This document shows, piece after piece, positions 50,352-61,056 of a stretch of DNA of 64,000 bases. Numbering within the stretch: the first letter of the stretch is position 1; each line of letters starts with the position of its first letter. The stretch is from Spiroplasma phoeniceum P40 (GTDB taxonomy: Bacteria; Bacillota_I; Bacilli_A; Mycoplasmatales; Mycoplasmataceae), in the NCBI RefSeq assembly GCF_003339775.1, contig NZ_CP031088.1:248001-312000 (forward strand). Reading direction: 5' to 3'. A model generated the notes under the pieces. It saw only the letters and a list, made by a program, of their open reading frames with translations, searched no databases and was not told the origin of the DNA. The translations under genes were made by a program, and so were the position numbers.

Positions 50352-50882
50352 TTATCTTTCAACAGTATTTTCTTCTACTGCATCATTTTCATTTTCTGTG
50401 ATATTTTTATACACATCGCTAACTTTTGTTGAATCTAACTTTGGAAATGTAATAATTGTTTCTTTTCTTAATTCTGGAACTGGTTTTGCTGGTGGTAAAT
50501 AATCATAGATTGGTTCATTTTTAGAAGATGGAATATTATAATAAATTGGCTCAGGAATTGCTTCATAAATTGATTCATAAATTGGCTCATCATTTAATTT
50601 AATCGGAATTTCATAACCATCTTCATCTTTAGTACTATCATTATTTAAAAAAGTTCAAGATATATTAGTTAAAAAACCTGGTTCAAAATTTAAATTTTGC
50701 TCTGAATCAGTAATTTTTCGATAACTTTCCATTGTTTCTATTAAATTATGTGTGTTTTTTGTTGCAATTTGTACTGATTGCTTTTTACTAAAACCTAATG
50801 CTCTTGCAAGTTTTTTAATGTGTTTTCTTGTATTTTTTAGAATTTTTTTTACTAATTTTTCAACTTTTACCATAGCACGCAT
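50352..50882 (-). CDS. Candidate effector with three EPIY motifs, 176 residues
   Basis: A basic N-terminus (residues 1-35, ending LGFSKKQ) is shared with the LPxY protein. Residues 97-130 contain EPIY at 99-102, 111-114 and 123-126, exactly 12 residues apart, with SIYEAI between the first two. EPIY(A/x) motifs are tyrosine-phosphorylation sites of bacterial effectors such as CagA, Beps and Tarp. The tail is proline-rich, then acidic. There is no signal peptide. It is upstream of the LPxY gene on the same strand and next to the coupling-protein gene. Translocation and phosphorylation are inferences. Confidence 0.7.
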
Positions 50883-51030
50883 AGTTTTTACCCTTTATCA
50901 TTATTATATTTATTAAGGACTAACAAATATAAGCCATGTACTTTAAAAAAAATATTTTTTAAATCATATACAACAAGATATTACTATACTTAAATTATTT
51001 TGTCAATTTAGAGTTAAAACAAAGAAAATA

Positions 51031-51055
51031 AAAATGTATCAAATTGATACATTTT
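51031..51055. terminator. Terminator after lon
   Basis: AAATGTATCAA/TTGATACATTT stem flanked by A and T runs. Confidence 0.8.
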
Positions 51056-51060
51056 AAAAA

Positions 51061-53385
51061 TTAGTTTGTGCCAAAAACATTTTTGAAAACTTCATCATAT
51101 GTTCCAACTGGAATAATATTCAATGTTTCTTGCACTTCTTTTGGAATATCTTCAATATCTTTAATATTTTTATGTGGAATTAAAATTGTTTTTAAACCAC
51201 TACGGTTGGCAGAAATTGATTTTTCTCGTAAGCCACCAATTGGTAAGACTTGTCCTCGTAAAGTAATTTCACCAGTCATTCCAATATCTTTCGATACTGG
51301 ACGATTACTTAAAGCACTGATAATTGCTGTTGTTAAGGTAATTCCAGCTGATGGCCCATCTTTTGGTACTGCTCCTTCTGGAACATGAATATGAATATCA
51401 TGTGTTTCAAAGAATTTTGGATCAATGTTAAATTTGCCAGAATTTGCTTTTACATAGTCTAACGAAATTGATGCTGATTCTTTCATTATGTCACCTAATT
51501 TTCCAGTTAACACTAATGAACCTTTTCCTAAGAAACTATTAACTTCAATTGGTAAAATATCACCACCAAATTGAGTATATGCTAATCCTGTTACAACTCC
51601 AACTTGTGATTCTTTTTCTTTTTCGGTATGTTCAAAACGACGTTTACCTAATAAATCATTAACAGTATCTGGTTTAACTGTTAAATTAACCATTTCTTTA
51701 TTTAAGAACTTAACAATAAATTTCCGTGCAACAGCATTTAAATCTCGTTCTAACTGACGAACTCCTGCTTCACGCGTATAATATTTAATTATTTCATTAA
51801 TTGCATCATCAGTAATTATTAATTGTCCATCTGCTAAACCATTATTACTTAATACTTTTGGAACTAAATAATCTTTTGCAATATGGAATTTTTCCAATTC
51901 AGTATATGATGATAATTGAATAATTTCCATTCGGTCAATTAAAGCTTCTGGAATATTATCATAATAATTGGCTGTTGCAATAAACATAACATCACTTAAA
52001 TCATATGTTTCTTCTAAGTAGTGGTCAGAAAAGGTTGAATTTTGTTCTGGATCTAATACTTCTAACATTGCACTAGCGGGGTCACCACGATAATCTGATG
52101 CCATTTTGTCAATTTCATCTAATAAAAATAATGGATTTATTGAACCAGCACGTTTAATTGACTGAATAATGCGGCCTGGCATCGCTCCAATATATGTTTT
52201 ACGATGCCCGCGAATTTCTGATTCATCTTTTACGCCTCCCAAGGCCATTTTAACAAATTTTCTTCCTGTTGCTTCAGCAATTGATTTTGCTAAACTTGTT
52301 TTCCCAACCCCTGGTGGCCCTACTAAACAAATAATTTGTCCTTTTAAAGATTTAGTCATTGTTTTAACGGCTAAGTATTCAATAATTCTTTCCTTAACTT
52401 TATCTAAACCAAAATGATATTTATCTAAAACTTCTTTTGCAAATTTTAAATCATTTTTTTCTTCTGTTTTTTCCCATCATGGAATTTGCATCATTCAATC
52501 AATATAAGTTCGAATAATATTTGATTCACTTGATGCTTGTGGTAATGCTTCGTAACGAGTGATTTCTTGTTCAATTCGTTCTCTAATATTTTTTGGAAAT
52601 AGTTCTTTTGCTAATCGTTCTTTATATAATTTCATTTCGTCAGCGGCGCCATCAAATTCATCTAGTTCATCTTTAATTGCTTTTAATTTTTCTCGTAAGT
52701 AATATTCACGTTGTTGTTCATCAACTCGTTCTTTAATTTTTTTGCTAATTTTATTATCAATATCATTGGATTGTTGTTTATTAACTAAATGATCAAAAAT
52801 AATTTGAAGTCTTTTTTCAACATCTAATTCTTCAATAATTTCTTGTTTTTTTGCCACTGGAATAAATGGTAAAAATTGAGCAATTGTATCAACAACTTCA
52901 TTACCATCAACTGAATCACCAATTTGATCTAATAAATCTTCTGGCAAAATATCTTGTAATTCCATTAATTCTTTAATATTCGCTGTTAATTTTTCAACAA
53001 TTTTATCTTCTGATTTAACAAATGATTTTAAAATATCAATATCAGCATCATAAAATTTTCCTTCGCGTAAATCTAAAATTTTTACTCGATCAACTGCTTT
53101 AAAATTAACTGTTAGACTACCATCTTCCCATACTTTACGAATTTTAAACTCTGCTAAAATCCCAATTCGATAAATTTTAGATAATTTTGGATTATCTTCT
53201 AACGGTTTTTTTTGACTAACTAACACAATATGATTATCAAAATCCTTGCTAGCTGTATTCACTGCTAAAATTGATTTATCTCGTCCTACCTCTAATACTT
53301 GTTCAAAGCCTGGAAAAATATAACTACCCCGTGTTACAAGAACGGGTACATTTTTTAATTGTGTTATTTTTGAATCCATCTTCAA
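51061..53385 (-). CDS. lon: ATP-dependent protease Lon
   Basis: A single 774-residue frame with TGA as Trp. Residues 1-200 are the substrate-binding Lon N domain and coiled coil. Walker A GPPGVGKT is at 356-363, then LFLLDEIDKM (Walker B). The proteolytic domain carries Ser679 in PKDGPSAGIT and Lys722 in GGLREKSISA, the catalytic dyad. It degrades misfolded and regulatory proteins in the cytoplasm. The ATG follows AGGAGGTGTTTTGAAG. A CIRCE operator lies about 105 bp upstream, indicating HrcA heat-shock control. Confidence 0.97.
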
Positions 53386-53489
53386 AACACCTCCTGTTTC
53401 TTTTCTTCACTTATATTGACAATATCTTATCTTATTTTAAAAAATATCGCAATATAAATTTAAGTTACACAAAAATTATAACAAAAAAA

Positions 53490-53516
53490 TTAGCACTTGC
53501 AATAGATAAGTGCTGA
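53490..53516. promoter_or_regulatory. CIRCE operator (HrcA site) upstream of lon
   Basis: TTAGCACTT-N9-AAGTGCTGA matches the CIRCE consensus (TTAGCACTC-N9-GAGTGCTAA) with the exact 9-bp spacer. HrcA binding here would repress lon until heat or protein stress. Confidence 0.85.
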
Positions 53517-53572
53517 TTTTTAAAAAATCATCTCACCTATTGTTTATTATATCTTTACCCCAAAATTAAGGA

Positions 53573-53608
53573 ATACCAGTTTAATACTTAATACCAGTTT
53601 AATACTTA
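53573..53608. repeat. 18-bp tandem duplication
   Basis: ATACCAGTTTAATACTTA is repeated twice without spacer. It lies in the otherwise empty region between the CIRCE site and the transposase remnant (53400-53893). Confidence 0.7.
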
Positions 53609-53669
53609 ATATAAAAAGAAAGAAAATTCAGCACTTTTCATGCTAATCCAGATTATCCTCCTATATAAA

Positions 53670-53693
53670 AAAACTAACATTATTGTTAGTTTT
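53670..53693. terminator. Terminator near the transposase remnant
   Basis: AAAACTAACA/TGTTAGTTTT, a perfect 10-bp stem with A and T runs on both sides. Confidence 0.7.
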
Positions 53694-53893
53694 TATTCTA
53701 TTCACCATTATTTGATTGTATAAATTATTTAAGGGTATTTAATATATTTTAAGAAATTATGGAATAAATAATCCACCTAATTAATTTAAAGATACCATGT
53801 TTAATTTTATTGTCAACAAATTTTTATATTTTTTTAAATTTAATCACAACAAAAAATTCATTTTTATTAAAATTATTTAATTTAAAAATAAAA

Positions 53894-54774
53894 TTAATAA
53901 AGACGTAATTTTTGTTGTTCAGTTTTATTAAAATTATTATATAAAATACTATTATTTTCTGGTGGTTTTTCTGATTGTTTAAAATCCTTAATATTATTTC
54001 TTAATTTTAGCATACTAGTATTCAATTTATTTTTAACAGTTTTTTCGCTATAAATTCTTTTTTTAGAAAATATCCCCTTACCATAATGGGAAACATCGCC
54101 CTCCATATGACAACCAATATTATTTCATAATGTTTGATTTTTAATGCCCTCTTCGTTATTTTTAATTAAGTTAATTGTTTCTCTTAAAAAATTTTTAGAA
54201 CTAGGAATAAATGACTTACTTTCTTTTAAACATTGTAATAATTCATAATATTTTCCATTATAAAAATAATCAATAACTTGTTTAAAAGTTTCTTCATTTT
54301 CTTTAATTATTCTTCGGTGGGGTAATAAATCCTTAAATCTTTTTACTAAATGAAATTTGTCTATTGTATAATGAACTTTGTTATTAGGAAAACAAATTGC
54401 AATATCTTTTTTAACCTCTTTAATTCAATTTGCGCCATCACCTAAAATCATAATTTCAGTATCATCTTGAATATTATAATTACTTATTATCAAAAGTATT
54501 AATTTAACAACAAAACGGGTTAATTTTGTTTTTTTAGAAATATAAATTGGAATATTATCTATTTCGTAAACACCTAACTTATTTGCAATTACATGTCTTT
54601 TTTCGGTTGATTTTTCTTGATAATATCCAGTGTGAACGGTAGAAATTAAGGTGTGTTTTTTAATCTTTTTTCCTTCATATCACACTTTCATTTTTAAATA
54701 TGTTACATCCACTTGAATATATAAAGTATGCGGAACATTTATTTTGTAGAAACCACACACATTTTGTATTTTTG
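53894..54774 (-). pseudogene. ISLre2-family (UPF0236) transposase, 5' truncated
   Basis: About 290 codons are open from the cut at 54774 to TAA 53894-53896. Seen: VDVTYLKMKVWYEGKKIKKH, ILGDGANWIKEVKKDI (an aspartate-bearing core segment), and HMEGDVSHYGKGIFSKKRIY, which matches the conserved EGxVSH region of UPF0236/ISLre2 transposases. The N-terminal part is missing where provirus E begins. It is a separate insertion sequence, damaged by or used as the landing site of the virus. Confidence 0.75.
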
Positions 54775-54834
54775 GTTTTTACAGTTTTGGAAAGTAAATT
54801 TTTTTTTAATATTTTTAATTAAGGAGTTAAAATT

Positions 54835-54946
54835 ATGCAAACAAAGCAATATTTTATTTTGCAGTCGCTAGTGAAAAAAGTATGGAAAAGATATTGTTAT
54901 TAATACTGTAAATAAGATTGCAAAAGATATTGAAATTAAAAAGTAA
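54835..54946 (+). pseudogene. Plectrovirus leader ORF of provirus E, frameshifted
   Basis: After AAGGAGTTAAAATT, the start MQTKQYFILQSLV matches the 37-residue leader protein of provirus B. One extra base near 54885 shifts the frame. The original frame then runs to TAA 54944-54946. Confidence 0.5.
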
Positions 54947-54948
54947 AA

Positions 54949-54990
54949 GAATAAATTATTCCGCGTAATTTATTAGCGGATAATTTATTC
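54949..54990. promoter_or_regulatory. Conserved hairpin before the coat operon (E)
   Basis: GAATAAATTATTCCGC pairs with GCGGATAATTTATTC apart from one bulged T. It is followed by a GC-rich run (GGAGCGAAGCGACAACAAGC). It is the equivalent of 7119-7158. Confidence 0.55.
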
Positions 54991-55076
54991 AATAGTGTTT
55001 TTAATGGAGCGAAGCGACAACAAGCGGAGCGAGTTTGCAAATTTCAATTTTTTAGTTTTTAGAGAGGAAATGTAAT

Positions 55077-55260
55077 ATGCCAACTTTATTAACGACAAAT
55101 ATTTATTGTTGTTATTATATTAGGGGTTTTTGCTTGAATTGGTTTATCAATTTATAAAAAAATTAAACAAATTCAAGGAAAAAAAAGAAATTGAAAGAAA
55201 GGAGAATAAAAAATAATATTAGGTATGCATTTAACAACGGCGGTTAATTTTTTAACAGCA
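55077..55260 (+). pseudogene. Small basic membrane protein gene of E, frameshifted
   Basis: One added A near 55099 (ACAAATATTT against ACAATATTT in B) breaks the frame of the 59-residue protein. The downstream half (GLSIYKKIKQIQGKKRN) is otherwise conserved. Confidence 0.55.
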
Positions 55261-55467
55261 CCTACACCCAAAACTATGACTGAGGGTATGACTGGTATTT
55301 GAACTGGTTTATCTAGTGAATTATGAAAAGTTAAAGAAGGTATAACAAATATTTTACCTGAGATAATGGTTTTCTTAGGTGAAGCGTGAATTATATTAAT
55401 TCCATTTGCTATATTTTGTATTATTAAAATCTTAAATTGATTCCGTGTTATGGTTAAAGGATTTTAA
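55225..55467 (+). CDS. Major coat protein, intact copy, 80 residues
   Basis: MHLTTAVNFLTAPTPKTMTEG opens an amphipathic half with two TGA-encoded Trp. Residues 45-70 are strongly hydrophobic, and NWFRVMVKGF is the basic end that would face the DNA. Small size, the layout and the terminator-like structure after it fit the filamentous-virus major coat protein. The copy in B has a TAG at codon 46. Confidence 0.75.
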
Positions 55468-55787
55468 TATTTATTATTTATCATGTATTTTGACTGTGGC
55501 ACACTAGTTTTTATATGTGATTTGATGTAAAAAATGAATTTATTAAATAGAAAAATGAACTTATTATATAAAGTTCTTAATAGTTATTTTCAGTGTGCCA
55601 ATTTTTATTATTTTATATATTTAACAATGTTTATTAACAGTGTTTATTAAACATTAAATAAACAATATATTAGCATTATTTATAACATTGTTAATAATCA
55701 GTGTTTATTACAATTAAAAAACATTATATAAACATTATTTATAACATTGTTTATTAAACAAATATTTAGTTAGGAGACTATATTATT
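55468..55787. other. Plectrovirus intergenic region (E)
   Basis: A 320-bp version of the B region without its inner inverted repeats. It retains TGGCACACT/AGTGTGCCA (55497-55505 and 55591-55599) and the GTGTTTATT and TTATTTATAACATTG repeats near its right end. No gene is visible. Confidence 0.5.
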
Positions 55788-56150
55788 ATGGATATGAAAT
55801 TTAAAACAACTAAGGAATATAAAAAAATAAAGAGAGATTTTATTTTTTGGAATTTGTGTTTTGCTTTTTATTATTTTTGAATTTTAATTTTATCTATTGG
55901 TTTTTGTGTTTGTTTTATTTTGTTTTTAAATGTAGGATATATGTTTGATATTTTAATGTCCTTTTTCTTTTTAATAGTTCTTGTTTTCTCTTTATCATTT
56001 TTGATTATAGTTCATATAGAACAAGTTAAGGAATTTAGAGTTACAGTATTAAAGAAACAATTATTACCGTTAGAAATTATTAATAATGGAGTATTAGGAA
56101 AAGGCACAATGTTAAGACCAGTAAGACGAGGAGATGATAAAATTGAGTAA
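55788..56150 (+). CDS. Plectrovirus membrane protein, 120 residues
   Basis: It begins [18 protein letters not shown], has two hydrophobic helices (about residues 20-48 and 53-75), and ends in the conserved [20 protein letters not shown]...RRGDDKIE. It combines the start of B's 8378 gene and the end of B's 8807 gene, so it is probably the ancestral form. Confidence 0.65.
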
Positions 56151-56583
56151 TTTTGTTAAGAAAAATCAGAATATAGAAAATTATTTTATTAGTAAGGAAT
56201 TTATACCTTTTGCAACAGAAAAAGCAAGTTTTATAAATTTACCTAATCATAATCGTCATATTGGTTTTTGATTGAGTAATAAGTTTATTTATCCAAGTGA
56301 AAAAAATTGTAATCAAGTAGCAATCGGTTTAATTTATGATAATTCTTACCCTATTGTAAAATATAATGAAAATTTAAAGCGAAATATTTGAAAATATTTA
56401 ACTGGAACAGAATTAATCAATTTATATAATCAATATAAACAAAATTATTTTACTAAAATGAAAGAAGCTTTATTTTCAAGTGAACCTAAAAAAGTAAAAA
56501 CAAATAATAACAATAATAATTTAATAAATTGAAGTGATGAAAAAGTACAAGAATTAATTAATGATTTGAAAGATTTAAATTAA
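56134..56583 (+). CDS. Plectrovirus 149-residue soluble protein (E)
   Basis: The same length and domain plan as the 9084 gene, with an acidic end [10 protein letters not shown]. Most differences between the copies are conservative, which suggests selection on the protein. Possible ssDNA-binding role, unproven. Confidence 0.7.
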
Positions 56584-56733
56584 ATGAGTTTATATGATTA
56601 TTGAGTTCAATTTGTTATTTATATTATTGGTGCAAATGCCCCTGAGTTTTTATATGTTATATCGTTTGTGTTATTTATCGTTTTGTCTTTTGGAATGTTT
56701 TTTAAACTTATTCAAAAAATGTGGAGTTTTTAA
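56584..56733 (+). CDS. Plectrovirus small membrane protein, 49 residues (E)
   Basis: The ATG directly follows the previous stop. One helix and the end KLIQKMWSF, as in the 9534 gene. Confidence 0.65.
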
Positions 56734-56735
56734 AT

Positions 56736-56939
56736 ATGCAAAATTATTGAATTAAATTAAAAGAGTTTTTCATTCATGTCTTTTTGTTTATAGATAAAAC
56801 GAATGTTGAAAGTATTACAACTTGAAATTTAACTCAAAATGAATATTTAACTTTAATGGTTGGTGTTTGAATTGTGATTTTGTTTTTAACTTGGTTTTTA
56901 TTATGAATGGTTTTTAAAATAGTTGGGTATTTTAAATAA
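56736..56939 (+). CDS. Plectrovirus small membrane protein, 67 residues (E)
   Basis: MQNYWIKLKEFFIHVFLF opens the protein, and a Trp-rich C-terminal helix ends FKIVGYFK. TAATG coupling to the Zot-like gene, as in B. Confidence 0.65.
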
Positions 56940-57952
56940 TGAAAAAGTTTATATTTTTCTTTAAAAACTATTGTTATATTAGTGGTTCAATGTTTTTGTT
57001 TAGTTTAATTGATTTATTACTTTGGATAATTTCTTTGTATTGTGTTGGTTTAGTATTTTGATTGTTGTTTGCTTTGCAGTGTGTTTATTTTGTGTGATGA
57101 TTGTGAAAAAATATTTTTTATCAGTTAAATGCTTTTCGGTTAGTGAATTTTGTTTGAGATAATCCGTTATCAGTTATTATTGGAAAGTTAGGGACCGGTA
57201 AAACATTACTTTTAACTTATTTATCGCAAACTATGAAATTATTGACAGATGAAATTTATAGTAATTATACGTTAGAAGATGATAAAGTTAAAGTTTTAAC
57301 ATTTAAAAATTTAGATTTTACCGATCGAACAAAACCAGTCCCACCCGATGATAGTGTTATTTTATTTGATGAAATTTATTTGTATATTGATGGAACTAGT
57401 CCTCACGATGAGAAAAAAGTTCATAGTGGTAAAATACCGTGAATTGTTTTAACAAGACATTTTGGTAATCGTGCGTTGTTTACTGCTCAGCGTGAGGGTA
57501 TGATTTGAAATAATATTCGCCAGTTAGCAAGTGGAATTATTATTCCAATTTCATTTAAAAAACCAGTTATTAAGAAAGGGTTTAATTTTTTTAATCGTTT
57601 CTTTATTATGCGAATTGGTATTTTTCAAAATATAACGGATTATGAAATTTGAAAAACAAAATCAGTAGAACGAACAGAAGAAGGTAAAAGAGCAAAACAT
57701 AAGTCGGATGTTGGGTTAGGAATTCGGTTTTTTAAAATAATTATTCCGCTTGAATTTGCCAATAAGTACGATAGTCAATGGTTAAAGTTTGTGCGTGATT
57801 TAAAAAATGATGAAATTATTGATAAAAAAGAATATTATTTGTCAGAAATCACAAAATTAAGCGTTAAAGAACGATTGGAGTTATTTGATATTGATATTTT
57901 GAAAAAGAATTTAAAACCTAAAAAAGAGAAATGAAATATGAAAGATGATTAA
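56939..57952 (+). CDS. Zot-like filamentous-phage assembly ATPase, intact
   Basis: A 337-residue frame with TGA as Trp. Two N-terminal hydrophobic stretches (about residues 12-55) are followed by Walker A IGKLGTGKT (81-89) and Walker B VILFDEIYLYID (about 137-148). TAQREGMIWNNIRQLASGI is a conserved core strand. Zot/pI proteins assemble and export filamentous virions at the cell membrane. The membrane segments are N-terminal here, whereas classic pI/Zot proteins have one in the middle. Confidence 0.85.
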
Positions 57953-58322
57953 TTTATTAGTTGAAAATAATAATAGTAATTGAGACAAGATTTTTAGTTT
58001 TGTTTTTGATATATTTTTGTTTATTTTTGATGTAATTTGAAATACAAAATTACCGATGTCAAATACGGCAATTGCTTATTTTTAAATCTTTTTTATGTTT
58101 ATTAAGTTATCTATTTATGCAATTCACGGGACATCAACACAATATAACAATTTAGGTTCAACAGTTAATAATGGCGTTTCACAAGTATATTCGTCAACTG
58201 TACGAAAAGGTATTAATGTTGGTAAAAATGTTTATCAGAATAGTAATAAGCAACAAGTTAAACGAGAAATTAAACGTCAAAATGTTAGACAACAAGCAAA
58301 AGTTAAAAGAGGTGTTAAGTAA
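57945..58322 (+). pseudogene. Plectrovirus membrane protein with TAA (E)
   Basis: It matches the 10897 gene: [17 protein letters not shown]... A TTA-to-TAA change after IAYF (about 58084) stops it in the second helix. The rest, including the basic tail [10 protein letters not shown], is in frame. Confidence 0.65.
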
Positions 58323-58558
58323 TGATTAAATTAGTTTTATTGGTAGCGGCAATTGGTATATTTGGTACTGGTTTTATTACAGTTATTATTAATCAATTAA
58401 CATCGTCAGTAAATATTATTATGGATTTATATAATTCTGATACTTGGTTGATTTGATTATTTGGTAGAATGGCAGTTTTGTTTAGTCATCCGTTAATGTT
58501 AACGATATCAAGTTTATATATTGTTGGGTTTATTGTTTCAAAAACATTGTATAGTTAG
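58322..58558 (+). CDS. Plectrovirus small membrane protein, 78 residues (E)
   Basis: TAATG overlap with the preceding gene, two hydrophobic helices, ends FIVSKTLYS. The third near-identical copy in the window. Confidence 0.7.
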
Positions 58559-58569
58559 GGGTTAAGTTT

Positions 58570-58680
58570 ATGAAAATTAAAATTTTAAAGTTTTTAATAG
58601 CAAAAATGAAGCACTTAATAGCAAAATATGAATACTTAAAGAAGAAAATGAAGCACTTAAAAAAGAACTTGTTGAGTTAA
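58570..58680 (+). CDS. Short helical frame replacing a membrane protein
   Basis: The ATG and first eight codons (MKIKILKF) match the 69-residue gene of provirus B. Then both this frame and the next one encode strongly helical, heptad-like peptides. The alternative frame reads EALNSKIWILKEENEAL and KKELVELKQ, a leucine-zipper pattern. The membrane domain of B is absent. Which frame is used is unclear. Confidence 0.35.
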   Translation: MKIKILKFLIAKMKHLIAKYEYLKKKMKHLKKNLLS

Positions 58681-58721
58681 AACAATAATAATTATATAAA
58701 GAAGAAAGGTGGTAAAGAATA

Positions 58722-60492
58722 ATGCGTAAGTCTTTATCTTTATTTGTCATATTTATTTTAAGTTTTTTAGGTTTGGTTATTGCATTTGTTACTTTAACGG
58801 CGTTTAAACCGTTAAATGAGGAGCATTATACGCTTAAACAAGATAAGTTAGAGTAGTAGTGTCGGTAAAGGTATTGATGAAACTGATTTTATTAATACAA
58901 TGTTTTTACGTAGTAGTTTTTTTGAAAATTGGTCGGAAAAAAATTATTTTATTAATCCAACTTTAAAAACATCAAAAAAATTATCGTTTAATGATAAATG
59001 GTATTTGGATTTTTTACAAGATAGTTATTCTACGGGAGTTGTTTATGATAAACCTGGTGGAACATTTTTAAAATATTATCAACAATGACATAGTTTAAAA
59101 AGTCGATATATCGACAAAAACACCGGTGAAATTACTGATTGAAATAGTTATCAACAAAATCGTGTAAAAGAATTTATTGATTTATCTTTATATTCTGTTT
59201 TGCAGGAAAATATTAGAGTTCAGCAAGGTGGTAGTGCGGATTATGAAAATCCGAATAAGGTTGGAACAAAGCGGATAATTTTTGATTTTGAAACGGTTGA
59301 TGAATTGGATGTTAAAAATATTAAAAAAGCAATTTATCGAATGATTTTGACTGTCGATGAAGCAAATACAATTATTTCGGGTAGTTTAGAGTTAAATAAT
59401 ATTAATAATGATGATTTAAGTTTCAATTTTAGTTTTATGAGAACGGGAACGGGTGATGTTTTTAATTTTAATGGTTCAATTTATTCATCATTAAATAGTA
59501 AAGATTTAAAATATTATCAACAATTTAGCGGTCAGTTTGATTTATCTAAGTTTTTACAGTCGTTTTTTGCAAGTGCATTGGTGCCGGTATTTCAAAATCG
59601 TAGTTCGTTTATTGAAAATGGATATATTGATAATTTACAATATGACACTGTTTTAGTTAAGTTTTTTGCGTTGAAATTACAAAATTTTAATAATATTTTG
59701 TTGAGTGATAATATTAACGATAAATTGCAATTTGATAAATTATTAAATAGTATGTTTAAGATTTCACAAAAATTTTATACTAATTATTTACATACAATTT
59801 TTGATTTAGAGAATAACACTTATGTTCAAGGTTATAATAAAAAATATGGTTTATTAGTAAATAATGGTTTTAAAATTTACCCACGATATTTTTATTTTTC
59901 AGATAAATATAAGCAATTAGATATTAAATTATATTCAGCATTTAAAAATAGGTTTTATACGATTAATAATTATGGTAGTGTTTTTAATTATGATTTTTCG
60001 GTTGCTAATAATTATAATATTAAGTTAAATTCGGGTTATGTTTTTGGTGGTTATTTACAAAATAAATATGGTTTACAATATAAGAAAATTGAAGAACAAA
60101 AAATCGGTTATAATGTTTTTGAATTACAAGCACAAAAAGAAAATGATATGTATCGTTATTATGATTTTAATTTTGGGATTTATAATTGACAAGAAATTAA
60201 TAAAGGTGGGTTGTTTCCCGATAAACAATGATGACAAGTACAATATGTAACGCCAAATGGTTGATGAGATTTTGGTGCTCATATTAAAAATGCGGTGATT
60301 TGAATTGTTAATACTATTCCGGGAGTTAAACAAGTTAACGAATTAGCTAGTGGTGTTGGTAAGGTTTTTGAAACAGTATATAGTTTTTTTAGTCAAATAT
60401 TTGAGGTATGAAAATTTAATCCAGCATTGTATAGTACAATAACAAATATCTTTTTATTAATTATTTTTATGAAATTTGTGCGATTAATATAA
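58722..60492 (+). pseudogene. ORF1 of provirus E, cassette deleted
   Basis: The signal-like start MRKSLSLFVIFILSFLGLVIAF runs into a shift and double TAG near 58855. From 58900 the frame is open for 530 codons to TAA 60490-60492. Compared with relic C, everything from after HSLKSRYM to IDKNTG, including the variable cassette and YRWDG hinge, is deleted at about 59113. The full C-terminal domain is present and ends with a membrane helix and short basic tail (FMKFVRLI). Confidence 0.8.
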
Positions 60493-60519
60493 AAAAGGAA
60501 CTGTTATTAAGTTCCTTTT
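60493..60519. terminator. Terminator between ORF1 and lipoprotein (E)
   Basis: AAAAGGAACT/AGTTCCTTTT stem, overlapping the lipoprotein stop codon. Confidence 0.8.
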
Positions 60520-60939
60520 TGTTCTTTTCAATCAATAATTTCACCGGTGTTTTTGTCAATGGTTGGTAATTGTGGTTCACCAACGCCATCTCAACGATAA
60601 ACAGGAAAATTAATTCCATATTTTAAATGTTTTCAGTATGTATATTGATTTTTTATAAAATTACTATCAAAATAAACTTTTTCGCAAATATATTTATCAG
60701 TAATTCGAATATAAAAATATCATTTATTATTTGGTTTTGAAAACTCACTTTCTCTATTATTATTTTCAATTAATTTTCAATTACTATCTTTTGGTGGTTG
60801 TTGTTGATTATCTGGTAGTTCTGGTTTATTATCCCTTCTACCGTTTTCATTGTTATTTGGTTTTTCACAACTAATTAATGTGGTTGTGCTTGTTGCTGTT
60901 AATCCGATTGCTACTATTATGCTAAGTCATTTTTTTCAT
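60507..60939 (-). pseudogene. Variable-cassette lipoprotein gene (E), frameshift at the start
   Basis: With one A removed from the A7 run after the ATG, it reads MKKWLSIIVAIGLTATSTTTLISC, a signal peptide with lipobox Cys. A Pro/Asn-rich linker, the cassette NWKLIENNNRESEFSKPNNKW..., the hinge YRWDGVGEPQLPTIDKNTG and the conserved end DWKEQKGT follow. In the sequence as given the A7 run puts TAG at codon 6. A run-length change there could switch the gene on or off. Confidence 0.7.
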
Positions 60940-61056
60940 ATAGATTGCTCCTTTTTATTGTTTTATATATAATTGATTTTATCGTATATAAATTATATAT
61001 CAATTATTTTGTATTAAGTATTAATTTTATAAGTTAATGAAAGGTATATAAGTTTT

